Shown here one piece after another: positions 34,357-46,213 of a stretch of DNA of 64,000 bases. The notes under the pieces are model-generated. The model made no database searches and was not told the DNA's origin. It worked only from the letters and a program-made list of their open reading frames with translations. Numbering within the stretch: the stretch's first letter is position 1; each line of letters begins with the position of its first letter. Source of the DNA: Cryptomeria japonica (lineage: Eukaryota; Streptophyta; Pinopsida; Cupressales; Cupressaceae); NCBI RefSeq assembly GCF_030272615.1, contig NC_081406.1, positions 397,953,939-398,017,938 on the forward strand, in the 5' to 3' direction. Position numbers and translations under genes: made by a program.

Positions 34357-35851
34357 TGTAAGTACAGATCCAATAGCCAACAAGATGAGAGGGGGGGAGG
34401 GTGTGAATCATACAAACTTTATCTTCCATAAAAACATCAGATTCAACCTCGGTAACATATACTTCAGTAACATAACCAAAACTACTAAACATGCAAACTC
34501 AAAAGCATATAAACATCATAAACCTCATAACACCAGATTTAACGTGGAAACCCAAATAGGGAAAAACCATTGTGGGATTTCAGACCCACTAAGAAATATA
34601 CTCTTCTAGAGTATGTTCGGTTAAAAGCAAATCTTGTTAAAGATTACAAACACATTGCTAGATGTGACCCGGTTAAGGGATTTCCCTCAGATCTGTTAGG
34701 ATCTTCACCTTGTTAGAAGTGACCTTGTTAAAGGATTTCAAACAATCAATCAGAATGTCACCTTGCCAGAGGGTTTTACAAATAAGACTGTTAAGTCCAC
34801 TCGGTTAAGAGATTTTCTGTCACTTTCACAAAATAATAGTAAAAAAAACCTATCTGCAACTTCACATCTAAAATGCTAAAGCAGATTCTTATTTGTTCAA
34901 TACAATCTAGACATAGAACTAATCTTGTCCATCTGCTGGGCTTCTATACTCTGTTATTCAAATAGGTCTTCAAGCTTTTGTGCTCAGTAATCACTATGTA
35001 GCATCCCTGTGCATATATTTGCCCGCATACATTGTTTATCAATAGTTCCCTATTTATAAACAATTCGCCAACCGCTTAATCTCCTTGATCACATTTCCCA
35101 TGATCAATCATATCCATCAGATCTTCAAACTTTGACCAGGTTCAATGTATCCTTCGATCTGAAAATGTTTTACCCTGCCTTGGAACTTGCATACATTTCT
35201 TGGAACTTGTGCTAGGGTATTGCGGTTCAATCTAAGCTGTAGATCTTCATGCCAATTTTCCTTTGCCATAGATTCATTAACAAACTTCATGCATGGCATA
35301 CCAATCATTTAATCAGTTCCAACTCATCAGCTTCCTTCATTAAATAACGCATGTAACCATTTAATGTATTCTGTTATAGCTCGGTTACAACTCGGTAACA
35401 ACTCGGTAAATACTAAACTTCACTTGGTAGACATTCTGCCTTCATTAACCGATAGCGATAACCTTAGGGTTTACCGACTAGGTTCCTTAGGGTTTACCGA
35501 CTAGGTTCTTTGCTCGGTAACATAGTATAGTATTAACCTTACAATTTACAACATATGTATGATGTTAAAACAATCTAAACATCATGATCTCATCATTGTC
35601 TGACTCGGTAATAGTTGCCCATTGAATACCTTATTCATCCCCTTATTCATCATATTCTTTCTGTGTCTTTTACCGACATCTTTATACTCTTCAAATCATA
35701 CTTCTCAAGATATGGCAACATCATACTAAATTAGAAAATCAATTTCTTGACATCAATGACAAAATAATAATATCAAGACAGTAAACATCCTTAATCAGTT
35801 ATATCCATAATCATCAACAACCTTCTCAATATCCTTATTGAAATGCCAACA
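34357..35851 (-). repeat. Element M: copia-type 3' LTR, minus strand
   Basis: On the minus strand it starts TGTTGGCATTTCAATAAGG directly after a purine tract (AATGGGAGAT, 35852-35861) and ends CTGTACTTACA. It shares with the D and I LTRs the TTCACACCCTCC..CTCTCA end, the spaced TAACAAGGT motifs and the CCCAC hairpin followed by TTTTTCCCTATTTGGG. TAAGTATCAGAAC next to its end (34343-34355) looks like a decayed primer site, which is unexpected for a 3' LTR. No target duplication was found. Confidence 0.75.
35380..35510 (-). repeat. Short tandem repeats inside the element M LTR
   Basis: Three units of about 11 bp with the core ACTCGGT (35380-35410), and two units of 23 bp with TTTACCGACTAGGTTC (35464-35510). 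Both are built on the TCGGT/ACCGA pentamer that also fills the element D LTR. Confidence 0.75.
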
Positions 35852-35861
35852 ATCTCCCATT

Positions 35862-38400
35862 GTCTGTTATAATGCCAAATGCCAACACTTTTATAGTAAA
35901 TTTAGTTTAGCCAATATGACTGCAATTGTATCCACTATTTGGTTACCAAGATCCCTCTTGGGAAAGGTGAAAGCATATGATGGATAGTTATAAATAAATC
36001 TAAACTAGAAAATCTACTTGAAAAATAGCCCTTAAAAGACCTTTAATACCAATTATATTAAACTTGTAAGAAAAAACAAAATATACACAAAATTATAAAA
36101 ATAAGAGAAATTAATATTTTTAATTATATTCATAATGTCACTTTGAGGGGGAAACCTCCCTATACAACATACATTCCAATTAAAAATATCCAAGATACCT
36201 TCCATTTCATAAGCTAATACAATATATAAAATCTCACAAAGATAACTCCTACTATTCGATACTTGAGATAATTAATTCATTCTAACTAACGAGTGGGATG
36301 AATTATAAAGTATATGTGCCCTACTAATAATATCATATAGAAAAAAAGGCTTCAAATATTATGCCGTGAGTTCAAAAGTCATAGGAGAATTAAAATTTTT
36401 AATCCTCATGTTGATTGTAGATATTCTTATTCTCACTCATAAGCAAATTATCAAAGGGATCACCAAGTTAGATGGTAATCCTATTCCTACGTGGTCAATA
36501 TTATTAGAAGCTTCTTTCCTACTTTATATTCTTGGTCGAGTATAATTGTAGAATAAGATATGAATCCCATTAATTTATCACCACTCTTTGCAATTTTATT
36601 GTTTAGGGATTTCACTACAAGAATGGATGGCTATGCATGTGCCTAATAAGTATCATTATTGAAACCTACTATGGTAGAAATGTTCAAATTGAATATTAGG
36701 TGTTTTCATCACATCATGTGTGGCCTTACTTTACCTCAAAGATAAATGAATACCCCAAGGTAATGGTTATGATGCAATAGATTATAGAGGCTATTCTTAT
36801 AACTACAATAAACAATATATTCACCAAAGAGATATTAAAATATCTAGTTGAATATGAGACCAACCAACATTTACCTTACAATTTTTTTTATTGAAAATTT
36901 AAAAATTTATTTGTTTGATTTTTTGGATCTTGGGAGCTATTGTGCTAATGAAGAGGAAGCTACCATGTATGCTAGGCTCTTAATGTTGAAATGATAATAC
37001 ACCCATAAAGAAGTTGCACATACTTTAAAGGATAAACGAAGAAACATGCCTTCCACTAGAGAATGTTCGAACATGAGCTTGCATGAACATGAGAAATGAT
37101 ATATTCATGAAAAAGATATATTATAATGTATAATAGGTCTTTCTTATATTAGAAAGGTGATGAGGTAGGTTGAAAATTACCCTCGATATAAACATTAAAT
37201 GCATGATGCATAATAATAAATTCCTATGATTTGAAAATAAATAATGAGACATGGCCCCGTTATAAGATAGCTTTTAGAATGCTACCTAGGATAACTAACA
37301 TGATATTATGACAATATTAAATAACAAACTACATAAAGTAATTTTATGATAACAAACTTTAATTCAAGCGAGGTCCTAAGTAAACTTAATATGTGAATAG
37401 GTTCTCACTAATAAGTAGTTAGGAAATAACCTCATTAACACCAAGATTAAAAACGAAGGAAAATAACTTAGATGATATATTCCAAATATATTTTGATAGT
37501 TAAAAGTATAGTTGGAGTAGGTGTAGGTGGGGTATTTATATCTCTTTCTAGGATCAAGTCTTGGTACTCTTTAAGTATTCATACCCATTTCACTAATAGT
37601 ATAGATATATGTGAAGCATTTCTTCAACGATTAAAAAGATAGAGAAATTAGGAGTCAAACGACTCTCTATTCTTAGACACACCAAATTTATTGTAAGGAA
37701 AGTTCATTCTATTTGTGCCACCAAACATCCCTTAGTGAGGGCATATAGTATATAATTTAATTAAATTTTTTTGTAGCACTTAATATCTTGGTAGTCCCAT
37801 GAATTTTAAATAAGTTTATCATATGACCCTAGTAGGTGATAATTTTTATCCCAATTCTTAACTCTTTAATAAAAAAATAACTATAAATAGGAACCATATG
37901 TCAATATGGTTCTTTCACCATTTATTCCTAGTAATAATATCCATTAGAAAATTTTGGATAATGATAAAGGCATTGTGATTTTTGTCCATAAAGAAGGAAA
38001 ATCCTTTCTTGATTTGAGGGAAAGACTACCTAAATTTTATGGTGATAAGTCTTTTGAGTAATTCCAAATAATGTTTTGAAAGGAATACTCACCTTTGAGA
38101 ATATTTCAACTTTTTTGATGAAATGAAATGAAATAAGAAAAGGTCTATAGCCATCAAACCTAAATTCTATGAAGAATATGAGATCTTAGAAAATTTAGTG
38201 GATAATATACTTAAGAATATGTTTTCACCATTTCTTGAGAGTTATATATATGGGATTAGTCATAGAATTATCTCAAAGTGTATAAAGGGATGTCAGACAC
38301 CAAACTATTGAAAATAACCCTTTCACATGATTGGTTTAATAGAAATAATGGCCAATGAATTCTTGTATCAAACCAATAATGTGAAATCATATCACCGACT
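35862..38400. other. AT-rich decayed sequence
   Basis: No frame longer than about 60 codons and no LTR end recognised. It may be the decayed gag part of an old gypsy element whose RT remnant follows at 38420. Confidence 0.4.
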
Positions 38401-38419
38401 ATTGAAGTTAGGATTTTAT

Positions 38420-38760
38420 TTCTTATAAAAAAATTCACATGGGTCTCCAATCTCGTGCCTATCCAAAAGGAAAATTGGAGAACTCACTTATATGTGGATT
38501 TAAGCAATCTTAAATGAGCTACTCAAGGACTACTATTCTACCTCATCAAATTTTTTAAAGGTGGCTAGATCAACTATGAATTTAATACTGGATATTTTAT
38601 CAATGTATAACCAATTTTGTTTAAAGGATGATGATTTAACATATTGCATATTTTATGAATGTAGATATATTATAGATTTTGGTGAACTAACATGTTATGT
38701 GTATAAATTTATTTTATCTATTGTGGGTATTTATATTATGATAAAAAGTTTAGATCTTTG
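38420..38760 (+). pseudogene. Degenerate Ty3/gypsy reverse transcriptase
   Basis: Plus-strand translation gives FTWVSNLVPIQKENWRTHLY then VDLSNLK, then after a stop MNLILDILSMYNQF, matching in order the RT boxes WVSNLVPVRK, VDFRNLN and the MDGFSGYNQ region of gypsy elements. The catalytic box is not recognisable. It is one of the oldest remnants in the window. Confidence 0.5.
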
Positions 38761-40790
38761 TACTTTATTCAGATAATTTCAGTTGAGGCCATCAAAATAG
38801 TAAATTAGAGCTAATTTTTTCATATAAATATTTAGCTCAAGGTCATCATGGTGTTATTGATTTTAAAAAAAAGTGGTCACTTTTAACTCCCTTTGGGTCC
38901 CTCATTTTTATGCATACATTCTCTTCATTTCTTGGATAACATTACTTTGTATTTTGATGAGACTTCTTACATGGATGTTCTTTATTGTATATATAATCTT
39001 AGTCAAATGACTGTTTTCTCTTCTTGGAAGAGATTGCTATTTTATTTTACGAGAGTTTTGACATCAACTTTTTGTAAATCCTTCATCAATAAATTTACTT
39101 TGTGATGCACTTTGTCAAATGTTGATTGTCTTTCAATGGATGTATGGTGGACACCTATTGTAGACATCTCTATGTTATCTTGTCATGGATTATACCTCTT
39201 GATACTTTTACTATCTATTGATGATCCTCCCAGTGTGGTATAAATTATTTAGTTTGGTTGGTCCATATCTATTTACTATTTTTTTTCTTGATGTCAAATC
39301 CTTCCACAGTTACATGTTTCTAGTAATTCTTTACCACCACTTTTTGAGAACAATAAATTAGTAACATATAGTTTTGAATTTATTCCTCCATATACAAATT
39401 TGGAGTGGAATACTTTTGAAATTCAAATCCTTACATCTCTCCTTAGAGAAAGCATGTCATTTTATGTAGGTGGAATATTTTCTATAGTTGGCTCTTTTCT
39501 GTCTCCATCATCTTATAACTTTTTTGTGCATCCGATTCATCTTTCATGCGTCCAAAAGAGAAATAAATTGTTGTTTATTGAAACTATAGTTTTATCTAAG
39601 GGTAATAACTCATAAATTATTCTCCTTTATTTGTTTTCACATTCCTCAAGTTAACCTTAAGGTGTGTTGTTCATGTAAAAATAAAGATCACGTGCATACA
39701 AATATATACTTATTTATTGAATGAAGAAATGTTAGCATAATGTACTCATTGCGAATAATGAATCCAATGGTTAATGAGAAAGAGACACTAAAGAATAAAT
39801 CACCATTGTAAGAGAATATCTTCTAGGGAAATCAATAGATATATATTGATGCAAGGAGATAGTGGACTTAAAAGTAGTTCACTATATCAACACACATAAC
39901 AAAATATTATCATCATGATTGATCATTTAGTGTGTATGTTTATCAATCATGGTTAGTGTTATATTAATCTATCAATATGAAATATCTTATTAAATGAATT
40001 CATGTGATATGATATTGTCCATAAACTTTTGATTTGTTTTCTAAACATGGATATGTTGAAAAGCATAATGAAGCTTGCTTCAAGATAAGTGGAGAAGCCA
40101 TAGGATTGTCTTGGAAGCACGTCAACCCTAGATGTGTATAATTAACTAATTCAATTAATTTTCACTTATGACTCAAAACTAGATTAAAGTGATTTTTTTC
40201 ATGTAAACTAGAGTAAGAGAATAAACATGTCATTATATTGATAGTTGTATATTTCAAAAAATTTGATGTTATTTTAAATTAGTTTTAAAAATCTATAATA
40301 TTAAATTAAATATATATTATTTGAAATAGTTTATAATATAAGCTCATATTGAAAGAAACCATGCAATGAATATGCAAAGTCAATGTAATGACACATCTTA
40401 AATAATTGTCATGATTTGTATATACACATTAGTTAGGTAATTGGAATTATTATCTTCAATGTGTTTATATTTTTGGTGACTTGAAAAGATAGGATTATAT
40501 TTATGCCAGTAAAGATCATCATTTCCAGTAAAGATCATCATTTCTCATATTAGGTGGGCTTGCGAGCTCATAATAAATGACATTATGCCTTATGTTCATC
40601 CCTGGCATAATTTTTTTTCCTATTAAGATGAATATTGCTCTCAAAATAAATTTATTTATAATTTCTAAAACCACGTTAAAGGAATGAGAATATATCTTCA
40701 ACATCAATCACACCATCAACAATTAGCATCTTTGATTCATACTCGAGATGACCACCCAAGTAGAGATCTTACTCATTGTTAGGAAAAATA
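38761..40790. other. Unassigned AT-rich interval
   Basis: Only short frames (about 70 codons at 38893 and 39400) without recognisable features. No repeats or LTR ends resolved. Confidence 0.4.
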
Positions 40791-40924
40791 TGTGTACTTG
40801 TCAATATTCACATCGATACTATGTTAAACCACTTAGCTAAACCCAAAATTTTGAACCATTTTTTTTTCTTTTTCTTTTTGAATCATATGTTCTTATTTGT
40901 GTTTGTTTCAATCGCATACTTTGG

Positions 40925-41075
40925 GAATCTATCCAAACGGGATAGGAAATCATCCAACTGGGAGGAGCATCTAACCATACGGGTTATGCATGTGTCTATA
41001 TGGGATAGGAGGTTCCATCTATCCAATTCGGGATAGGCATCTACCCAAGTGGGGTAGGCATTTGTTCAAGGAATA
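40925..41075. repeat. Degenerate tandem repeats with CGGGATAGG core
   Basis: Six or so units of 20-28 bp of the form CTATCCAA.CGGGATAGG.AT, including AACGGGATAGG, ATACGGGTTATG, TTCGGGATAGG and GTGGGGTAGG. Each unit is close to an inverted repeat (CTATCC against GGATAG), so it could fold as a row of small hairpins. Confidence 0.75.
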
Positions 41076-41565
41076 GGAAATGCTCTGGCCAGAGACTTTA
41101 GACTCATCAGGACCATCCGGGTCCTGATTCACTCTCTAAAGACTACACTCCCCTACTGGGAGTGCATCGAGGTCTCCGTCCTTAGGAGTAAATAAACATA
41201 ATATGAGCTTGATTTCTGCCTTAGAATTTGGCCTAAAGCCTCGGGAAGTCAAGCGAATCTATGTGGGATTTCTTCTGAGTATACATTGAAATATTTTTAA
41301 TCTTCCATCTCCTTATTAGAATATAAATTTTCACTATAAAATCTATACAAATTAACTATAGAAAAATGCATGCAAGTAGAATTCTTTCCCTTTTTATTTT
41401 AAGTATATAATTTTTTTTTTCAAAACAAGAAATAGACGATAAGGGAACCTGGATTGATCATAATTGCTTGATGTTGAATCACCTCCAAATCTCCCCAAGT
41501 ATCCTTCTTCAATCCTTCCTTCTAGCTTGGTAATATCTCAAAAAATTAAAAAAAAAATCTCTTAC

Positions 41566-41570
41566 AATAC
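41566..41570. repeat. Target site duplication of element J, left copy
   Basis: AATAC, repeated exactly at 46711-46715. Confidence 0.93.
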
Positions 41571-42066
41571 TGTTGTTGTAAATAATTATTCATCATGGAT
41601 ATTGTTACACTTACTTAAGTTTACTTAGGATAATGCATTTCATAGTAGTTTGGATATGAGACACTTGGGTGTTTGTGCCACATTGGGATAGTGTGTGTAG
41701 GAGAAATTCCACCTTTTTGGTGTTGATCTTGTTATTACACTATCATATCCACTTATAGTGGAGTGATAATTCCACTTTCGGTGGGTGATCCACCTCATGT
41801 GGACTATTATATTATTTCTCCTACCTACCCACACCTATTTCCTACCTACCCTTGTTTCTTATTGAGCCACATGTCATATTTGTGTGCTCATACATATCCC
41901 TAGCCTTGCCTATATAAGCAGGCTCATCTACATTGTATGTAACTATTGAACTATTGAATCATGTTTTGATCATTTTCTATTGATGAGAATACAGTTTATT
42001 CTTGTCCCATATTGTGTCTCTATTTTGTACATTTCATTGAGCTCTTGATCTTGGCAAAATCCAACA
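41571..42066 (+). repeat. 5' LTR of element J
   Basis: TGTTGTTGTAAATAATT to AAAATCCAACA. A TATA box at 41911-41918 in the context CTATATAAGCAGGCTCATC is followed at a suitable distance by the presumed transcription start. Confidence 0.96.
41911..41918 (+). promoter_or_regulatory. TATA box of element J
   Basis: TATATAAG in a well-formed core promoter context, conserved in the 3' LTR at 46554-46561. Confidence 0.8.
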
Positions 42067-42079
42067 TGGTATCAGAGCC
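42067..42079 (+). promoter_or_regulatory. Primer binding site of element J
   Basis: TGGTATCAGAGCC follows the LTR with no spacer and perfectly matches the initiator methionine tRNA complement. Confidence 0.93.
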
Positions 42080-42424
42080 ATTGGGGCTTCATTGATTCGT
42101 CTTGAAGAGGCATTATTGTGACGTCAAGAGGCAAATCTGAGGAGCAGCATCTTTTGGAGGCATCCTAGACCAGATCCGACCTCGCCATTGCGTCCAGAAG
42201 GCCGTTTCCATGAATTTTGGTTATAAAGTCGGCCTATTTTGGTGAGAAAATTTTTTTCTCCAATTTTGCTATATTCGTACGGATTTCGAATTTTCCATTA
42301 TTTTTCAAAAAAAAAAAAAAATTTCCTTTTCTGAATATATTTTTTTCAAAAATCAAAAATCAAAAAAATTGAAAAGAGAATTAAAAAAAAAAAATAAAAA
42401 AATAAAAAAAAGGGGCTTTTTGGG

Positions 42425-42960
42425 GGTCTGCAGACCCCCCCGTGACGCCCGTACCTGCGCGTCTGCAGGTCCGCAGCGCCACGTGCCGTACTTGCTGCAC
42501 GCTTTTCCCCACTGCCGCCGAGTCCATCACCGTCCGCCGCCCGACCGGTCGCTGCTGCCTGCTCCGCACGACGCCGCCGCACGCGCCTTCGCCCGTCGGC
42601 CACTGCTCCGCCGCCTCCCTCCACACGCAGCACCGCCGGCGCTCGGCTCCGCCGGCTCCTCCGCTCAGCGGCGCCCGTCACCACCGCCACCCTCGGTTCC
42701 GACGACCGCTCCCGTCCTCCTGGCGCCGACCCTTCGCCTCTGGCGATCCTTCCGCCGGCGACCACCGACAAAGACCGAAGGACCGCGCCTGCCACGTGGC
42801 AGGCGGCCACTGGCCCGCGAGTAAAACCGTACGCCCAGTCACCTTCCGTACTTCCGCACAGTGCCATGCAGATATCCGTATGACCGCCACATCAGCAGCT
42901 GAATCAGCACATCCAGTCAGCACATCCGTATAGTACAAAATATACAGTCAGCTGTCCACG
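42425..42960 (+). other. GC-rich, CpG-rich leader segment of element J
   Basis: About 400-500 bases dense in CCGCC, GCCGCCG and CGTCCG in a window that is otherwise AT-rich and poor in CpG. Overlapping frames on both strands are open here, up to about 170 codons, because AT-rich stop codons are rare in such sequence. None has convincing protein features. It contains the perfect palindrome CTGCCACGTGGCAG (a G-box core) at about 42789-42802. It may be a captured genomic fragment or a structured leader. Confidence 0.8.
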
Positions 42961-43711
42961 CCATCCGTCCGTACAGTACGAACGCTCAGTCAGTAGAGGG
43001 CGAAGTTTTTGCGACAATCATACGGCCGTCAAATTTAATCATGTGACTTTCTGAAATCAGCACCACATCAGCAGGGTTTGAAAATTTTTGGACCCCCATC
43101 TCATTGAGCTTTTTGATTTTGCAGTTCAACTTCAAATGGCCATAACTTGCTCATTTTTGCTCCTTTTTTGGTGCAATTTTTTTTGAAATGGGATAGAATT
43201 TCATTCTCTCCGTAGTGGTGAAGAAATTTTTTGATTTTGATGCATGGATTTTTCAGAAAATTCAGTTTTTGGTGACTGTACCTGAGTAATCCCAGTTTTT
43301 GCAACTTCAGAGGCTTCGTTTGGGGTCATACGACCTCCTTTTTAGGTGCCGTTTTTTTTTAAAGTGCTTATTTTTTTGTCTACTTTCACATGATGCTATC
43401 AGATTGCTGCCATTGTAAGTAGAAATTGTACTTTCAGATCTTGGCCTTTTTTGGCTCTCTTGGTACTTGTATATTTGCTTGAATCTCAGTTAGATTCATT
43501 GCACTATTGATTGAAGTCTCTTGTAACTCATTTGAGAAGTTGTAAAATTTGCATCATAAGTCCACTTTGCCTTGTTTTGTATGTGGCTCATTGTAATCGC
43601 ACTAAGTATAAAGTGCCAAAATCATCACTTTAGGGGGGGTACTTTGATTGAGTGAATTTGGGGGGTGTCTCTTGTGCTTTTGTGCTCTTGTGTTCCTTCC
43701 TTTTTGCTGCT
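42961..43711 (+). other. Rest of the element J leader
   Basis: T-rich untranslated sequence with purine-tract-like GGGGGGGT (43633-43640) and TTGGGGGGTG (43658-43667) just before the gene. Confidence 0.6.
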
Positions 43712-45991
43712 ATGGGTTCTTCTAAGTTTCCTCTTTTAACTCCACATAACTATGCTACTTGGAAAATTGATGCAAGGAGTAAACTTATGGAAAAAGGACT
43801 CACTCATTACATTGATGGAACTATTGTTGCTCCAGCTGATCCTAAGGCTGATCCAGTTGGTCACTTAGATTGGCTCACTAAAAATATCATGGCAATTGGT
43901 ACCTTAAGAAAGTATGTATCAAAGGATCTCATTTTTCATATTGAGAAATGTACTCTAATCAAGGATGCTTGGCAAAAGTTTCAAGACTTGTATGGTCAAG
44001 TTGATGAGATTAGGGGATATCAAATTGATAGTGATCTCACCATGTTGGATCCCAAGAACTTTGATACTATACAAGATTATGTCACTAAGGCAAATGAGTT
44101 GAGGGCACAACTCAAAGATTGTGGCATTGATAAGAAGGATACTCAATTGATATTCAACTTGATAGGCAAGCTTCCACAAGAATATGCAACATTTGTTTCT
44201 AGTTTCCAAACCCATAGGATGAAAATGGGTTCAAGCTACACAATGCCTACATTTGATGCTTTCAATGAAATGTTGATGATGGAACAAACTAAGTTGATAA
44301 GCATGGGCATTCTTAAGGTTTCTAAGTCTCAAGCATTAGTGGAAAATCAAGGGAACAAAGGAAATCAAGGAAAGGACAACTCAAACAAGAAGAAATGGCA
44401 ATCAAAGCCTAAGGACAAAGCACCATCTTCTCCACAACAAGGAGATTCATCCTCTTCCAAGAGAGATAATTCACCAAAGAGGGAGAGACCCACTTGTGCT
44501 TATTGTAAAAAGATTGGTCATGAGGAGCATCGTTGCCATTCTAAGAAGATTGATGAGCTCACACATATCATCAAAAAGCATAACATTGATTTGCCTAAAG
44601 TCTACAAGAAGGATGATTCATCAACTTCCACTTCCTCACATTCAAAAGGAAAAGGGCAAGCATTCATGGCTTCTACAAGTGGAAAAACTCACTCTTTTGG
44701 AATAAGAAAAGGAAAAGCTCTATGTGCTACTATCAGTCATGATTCAGAGAGATGGCTTCTAGATTCAGGGGCTTCTCATCATATGGCATCTTCGCAGTCT
44801 ATGTTCTCTACATTTGAGCCTTGCACCATGCCACAGATTTTGATGGGCAATCATACATACATGGATGTGATTGGGAAAGGATCTATTGACATTGGGGATA
44901 ACTCCTTCAATGATGTGTTCTGTGTACCCCACTTGACAAACAATCTCCTTTCTATCTATCAAATCACACATGGCGCAACTAAGAAAGTTGTGGAGTTCAC
45001 ACCTGACTCAGTTTTCATTAGAGACATGGAGACTAGAGCTATCATTGCAACTGGGGTGGTTGATCATTCATCTCAGTTATACTCCTTTTCAGATTTTGTT
45101 GATGATGATGATTTCACATTTGACGATTCTACACATGATGATCACACTTATTGTGATGGTTCAGACTTTGAGGAGAACTTTGGACACTTGAACATGGGGA
45201 TTCTCACATGTGACCCCGTTCTTGAGTCTTGTATTTCATCTCCTCATATTGATATCACATCACCTATTGCACCTGATGATGCAGATAGTGTGACAGTTTT
45301 GCCTTCATGTGATTCAGTGCAGCAGGATATTCATTGTCTTCCAGCTTCAGATTCATGGGATGATTACTTGACAGATATTGCAGGTTTGTTTGTGGAATCC
45401 TACATTGCAGATTTGGGAGACATCATTGATGACATGCATCTTCTCTTTGATGAAGGTGATCCTTCTTCAATTGTTGCGAGGGCACACTCTGACCCTCTTG
45501 TTCATTCTCTACATGATCATTCTTTCGAGGTTGACATGATTGTGGATACTTATGTACAACAGTTGGAGGAGGTCTCTTTATGTTTTGAGGAGACATTTGA
45601 GTCTTTGGGACATGTTCTACATCCATCTCCATTAGATCTTGGAGTGCCTTTTTCAGTAGTGTGGCACAGTTTACCACCTTTGGAGGGGGTATCTTTCAGC
45701 ATCGACATGGGGACACTTGAGCAGTTTTCAGAGATTCCATTCTTCATGAGTTTTCTTCATACATCTTCCCTTCATGATTGGGGAGACTTCATGGATACAC
45801 CTTTGGTTTTGTTTCTTCCTAAGGGGAGGAATGTTGTTCAACGTTCGTGGAGCAGTTTCTTCATACATCGAGCTTCTATCATTGGTGCAAATTCTCCATT
45901 GAGGGGGGGTCACAGTTTGACTTCTCTTCTTCTCTCTTATGGGGGGGACTTTTTCCTCACATGGGGTTTTGTTCCTCACATTCTTCTATGA
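43712..45991 (+). CDS. gag-protease polyprotein of element J with acidic C-terminal region
   Basis: Uninterrupted for 759 codons from the ATG at 43712 (MGSSKFPLLTPHNYATWKID). An upstream GTG-led extension is open but lacks an ATG. Residues 10-200 are a copia-type gag, a Lys/Gln/Ser-rich region follows, and the zinc knuckle CAYCKKIGHEEHRC is at 262-275. The protease has WLLDSGASHHM (active-site aspartate 351), and the start of the gag-pre-integrase region runs to about residue 462 (VCFV-type FCVPHLTNNLLSIYQITHG). Where integrase should begin, the protein instead becomes rich in Asp, Ser and His (VDDDDFTFDDSTHDD) for about 230 residues of no recognised family. The last 60-80 residues read through a GGGGGGG tract and look like former untranslated sequence. 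The capsid-like particle and protease could work in trans with a copia relative. Confidence 0.9.
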   Translation: MGSSKFPLLTPHNYATWKIDARSKLMEKGLTHYIDGTIVAPADPKADPVGHLDWLTKNIMAIGTLRKYVSKDLIFHIEKCTLIKDAWQKFQDLYGQVDEIRGYQIDSDLTMLDPKNFDTIQDYVTKANELRAQLKDCGIDKKDTQLIFNLIGKLPQEYATFVSSFQTHRMKMGSSYTMPTFDAFNEMLMMEQTKLISMGILKVSKSQALVENQGNKGNQGKDNSNKKKWQSKPKDKAPSSPQQGDSSSSKRDNSPKRERPTCAYCKKIGHEEHRCHSKKIDELTHIIKKHNIDLPKVYKKDDSSTSTSSHSKGKGQAFMASTSGKTHSFGIRKGKALCATISHDSERWLLDSGASHHMASSQSMFSTFEPCTMPQILMGNHTYMDVIGKGSIDIGDNSFNDVFCVPHLTNNLLSIYQITHGATKKVVEFTPDSVFIRDMETRAIIATGVVDHSSQLYSFSDFVDDDDFTFDDSTHDDHTYCDGSDFEENFGHLNMGILTCDPVLESCISSPHIDITSPIAPDDADSVTVLPSCDSVQQDIHCLPASDSWDDYLTDIAGLFVESYIADLGDIIDDMHLLFDEGDPSSIVARAHSDPLVHSLHDHSFEVDMIVDTYVQQLEEVSLCFEETFESLGHVLHPSPLDLGVPFSVVWHSLPPLEGVSFSIDMGTLEQFSEIPFFMSFLHTSSLHDWGDFMDTPLVLFLPKGRNVVQRSWSSFFIHRASIIGANSPLRGGHSLTSLLLSYGGDFFLTWGFVPHILL

Positions 45992-46200
45992 GAGTTCTCT
46001 TGTATGTTTTCATCTCTCTTTTTGGGGGAGGGTTTTTTCCCATTGGGTTTTTCTCTCTTTCCCCACTTTGTGAGAGATTTCATTGCATTGGTTTGCATGC
46101 ATTTGCATTTGTACATGGGTACCTAACATGGCCTAGTAGCCGGGACCCATCTTGCATTGCTTAGTTGCATTGTAGACTTAAGTGCATTCCCCTAAGTTGC

Positions 46201-46213
46201 ACTTAAGGGGGGG
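46201..46213 (+). promoter_or_regulatory. Polypurine tract of element J
   Basis: ACTTAAGGGGGGG directly precedes the 3' LTR. Similar G-runs occur at 45901-45907 and 45941-45947 inside the gene end. Confidence 0.85.

Larger units (their letters stand above)
40790..41570 (-). repeat. Element K 3' LTR, distal part
   Basis: By continuity across the insertion of element J (target duplication AATAC), this and 46711-47203 form one LTR of element K. The outer boundary near 40790 is a guess. It contains the repeats at 40925-41075. Confidence 0.45.

Noticed and set aside
41640-41834. Identical small frames in both LTRs of element J (also 46283-46477)
   Set aside because: They are identical because the LTRs are repeats, not because of protein selection. 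They read antisense to the promoter region.
42346-42938. Overlapping open frames of up to about 170 codons on both strands in the GC-rich leader of element J
   Set aside because: GC-rich DNA lacks stop codons by composition. The translations are Arg/Pro/Ala-rich on every frame with no domain, so no gene is called.
43652-43711. Signal-peptide-like start of the element J polyprotein
   Set aside because: That extension begins at a GTG and reads the G-rich leader. The gag-like protein starts at the ATG at 43712.
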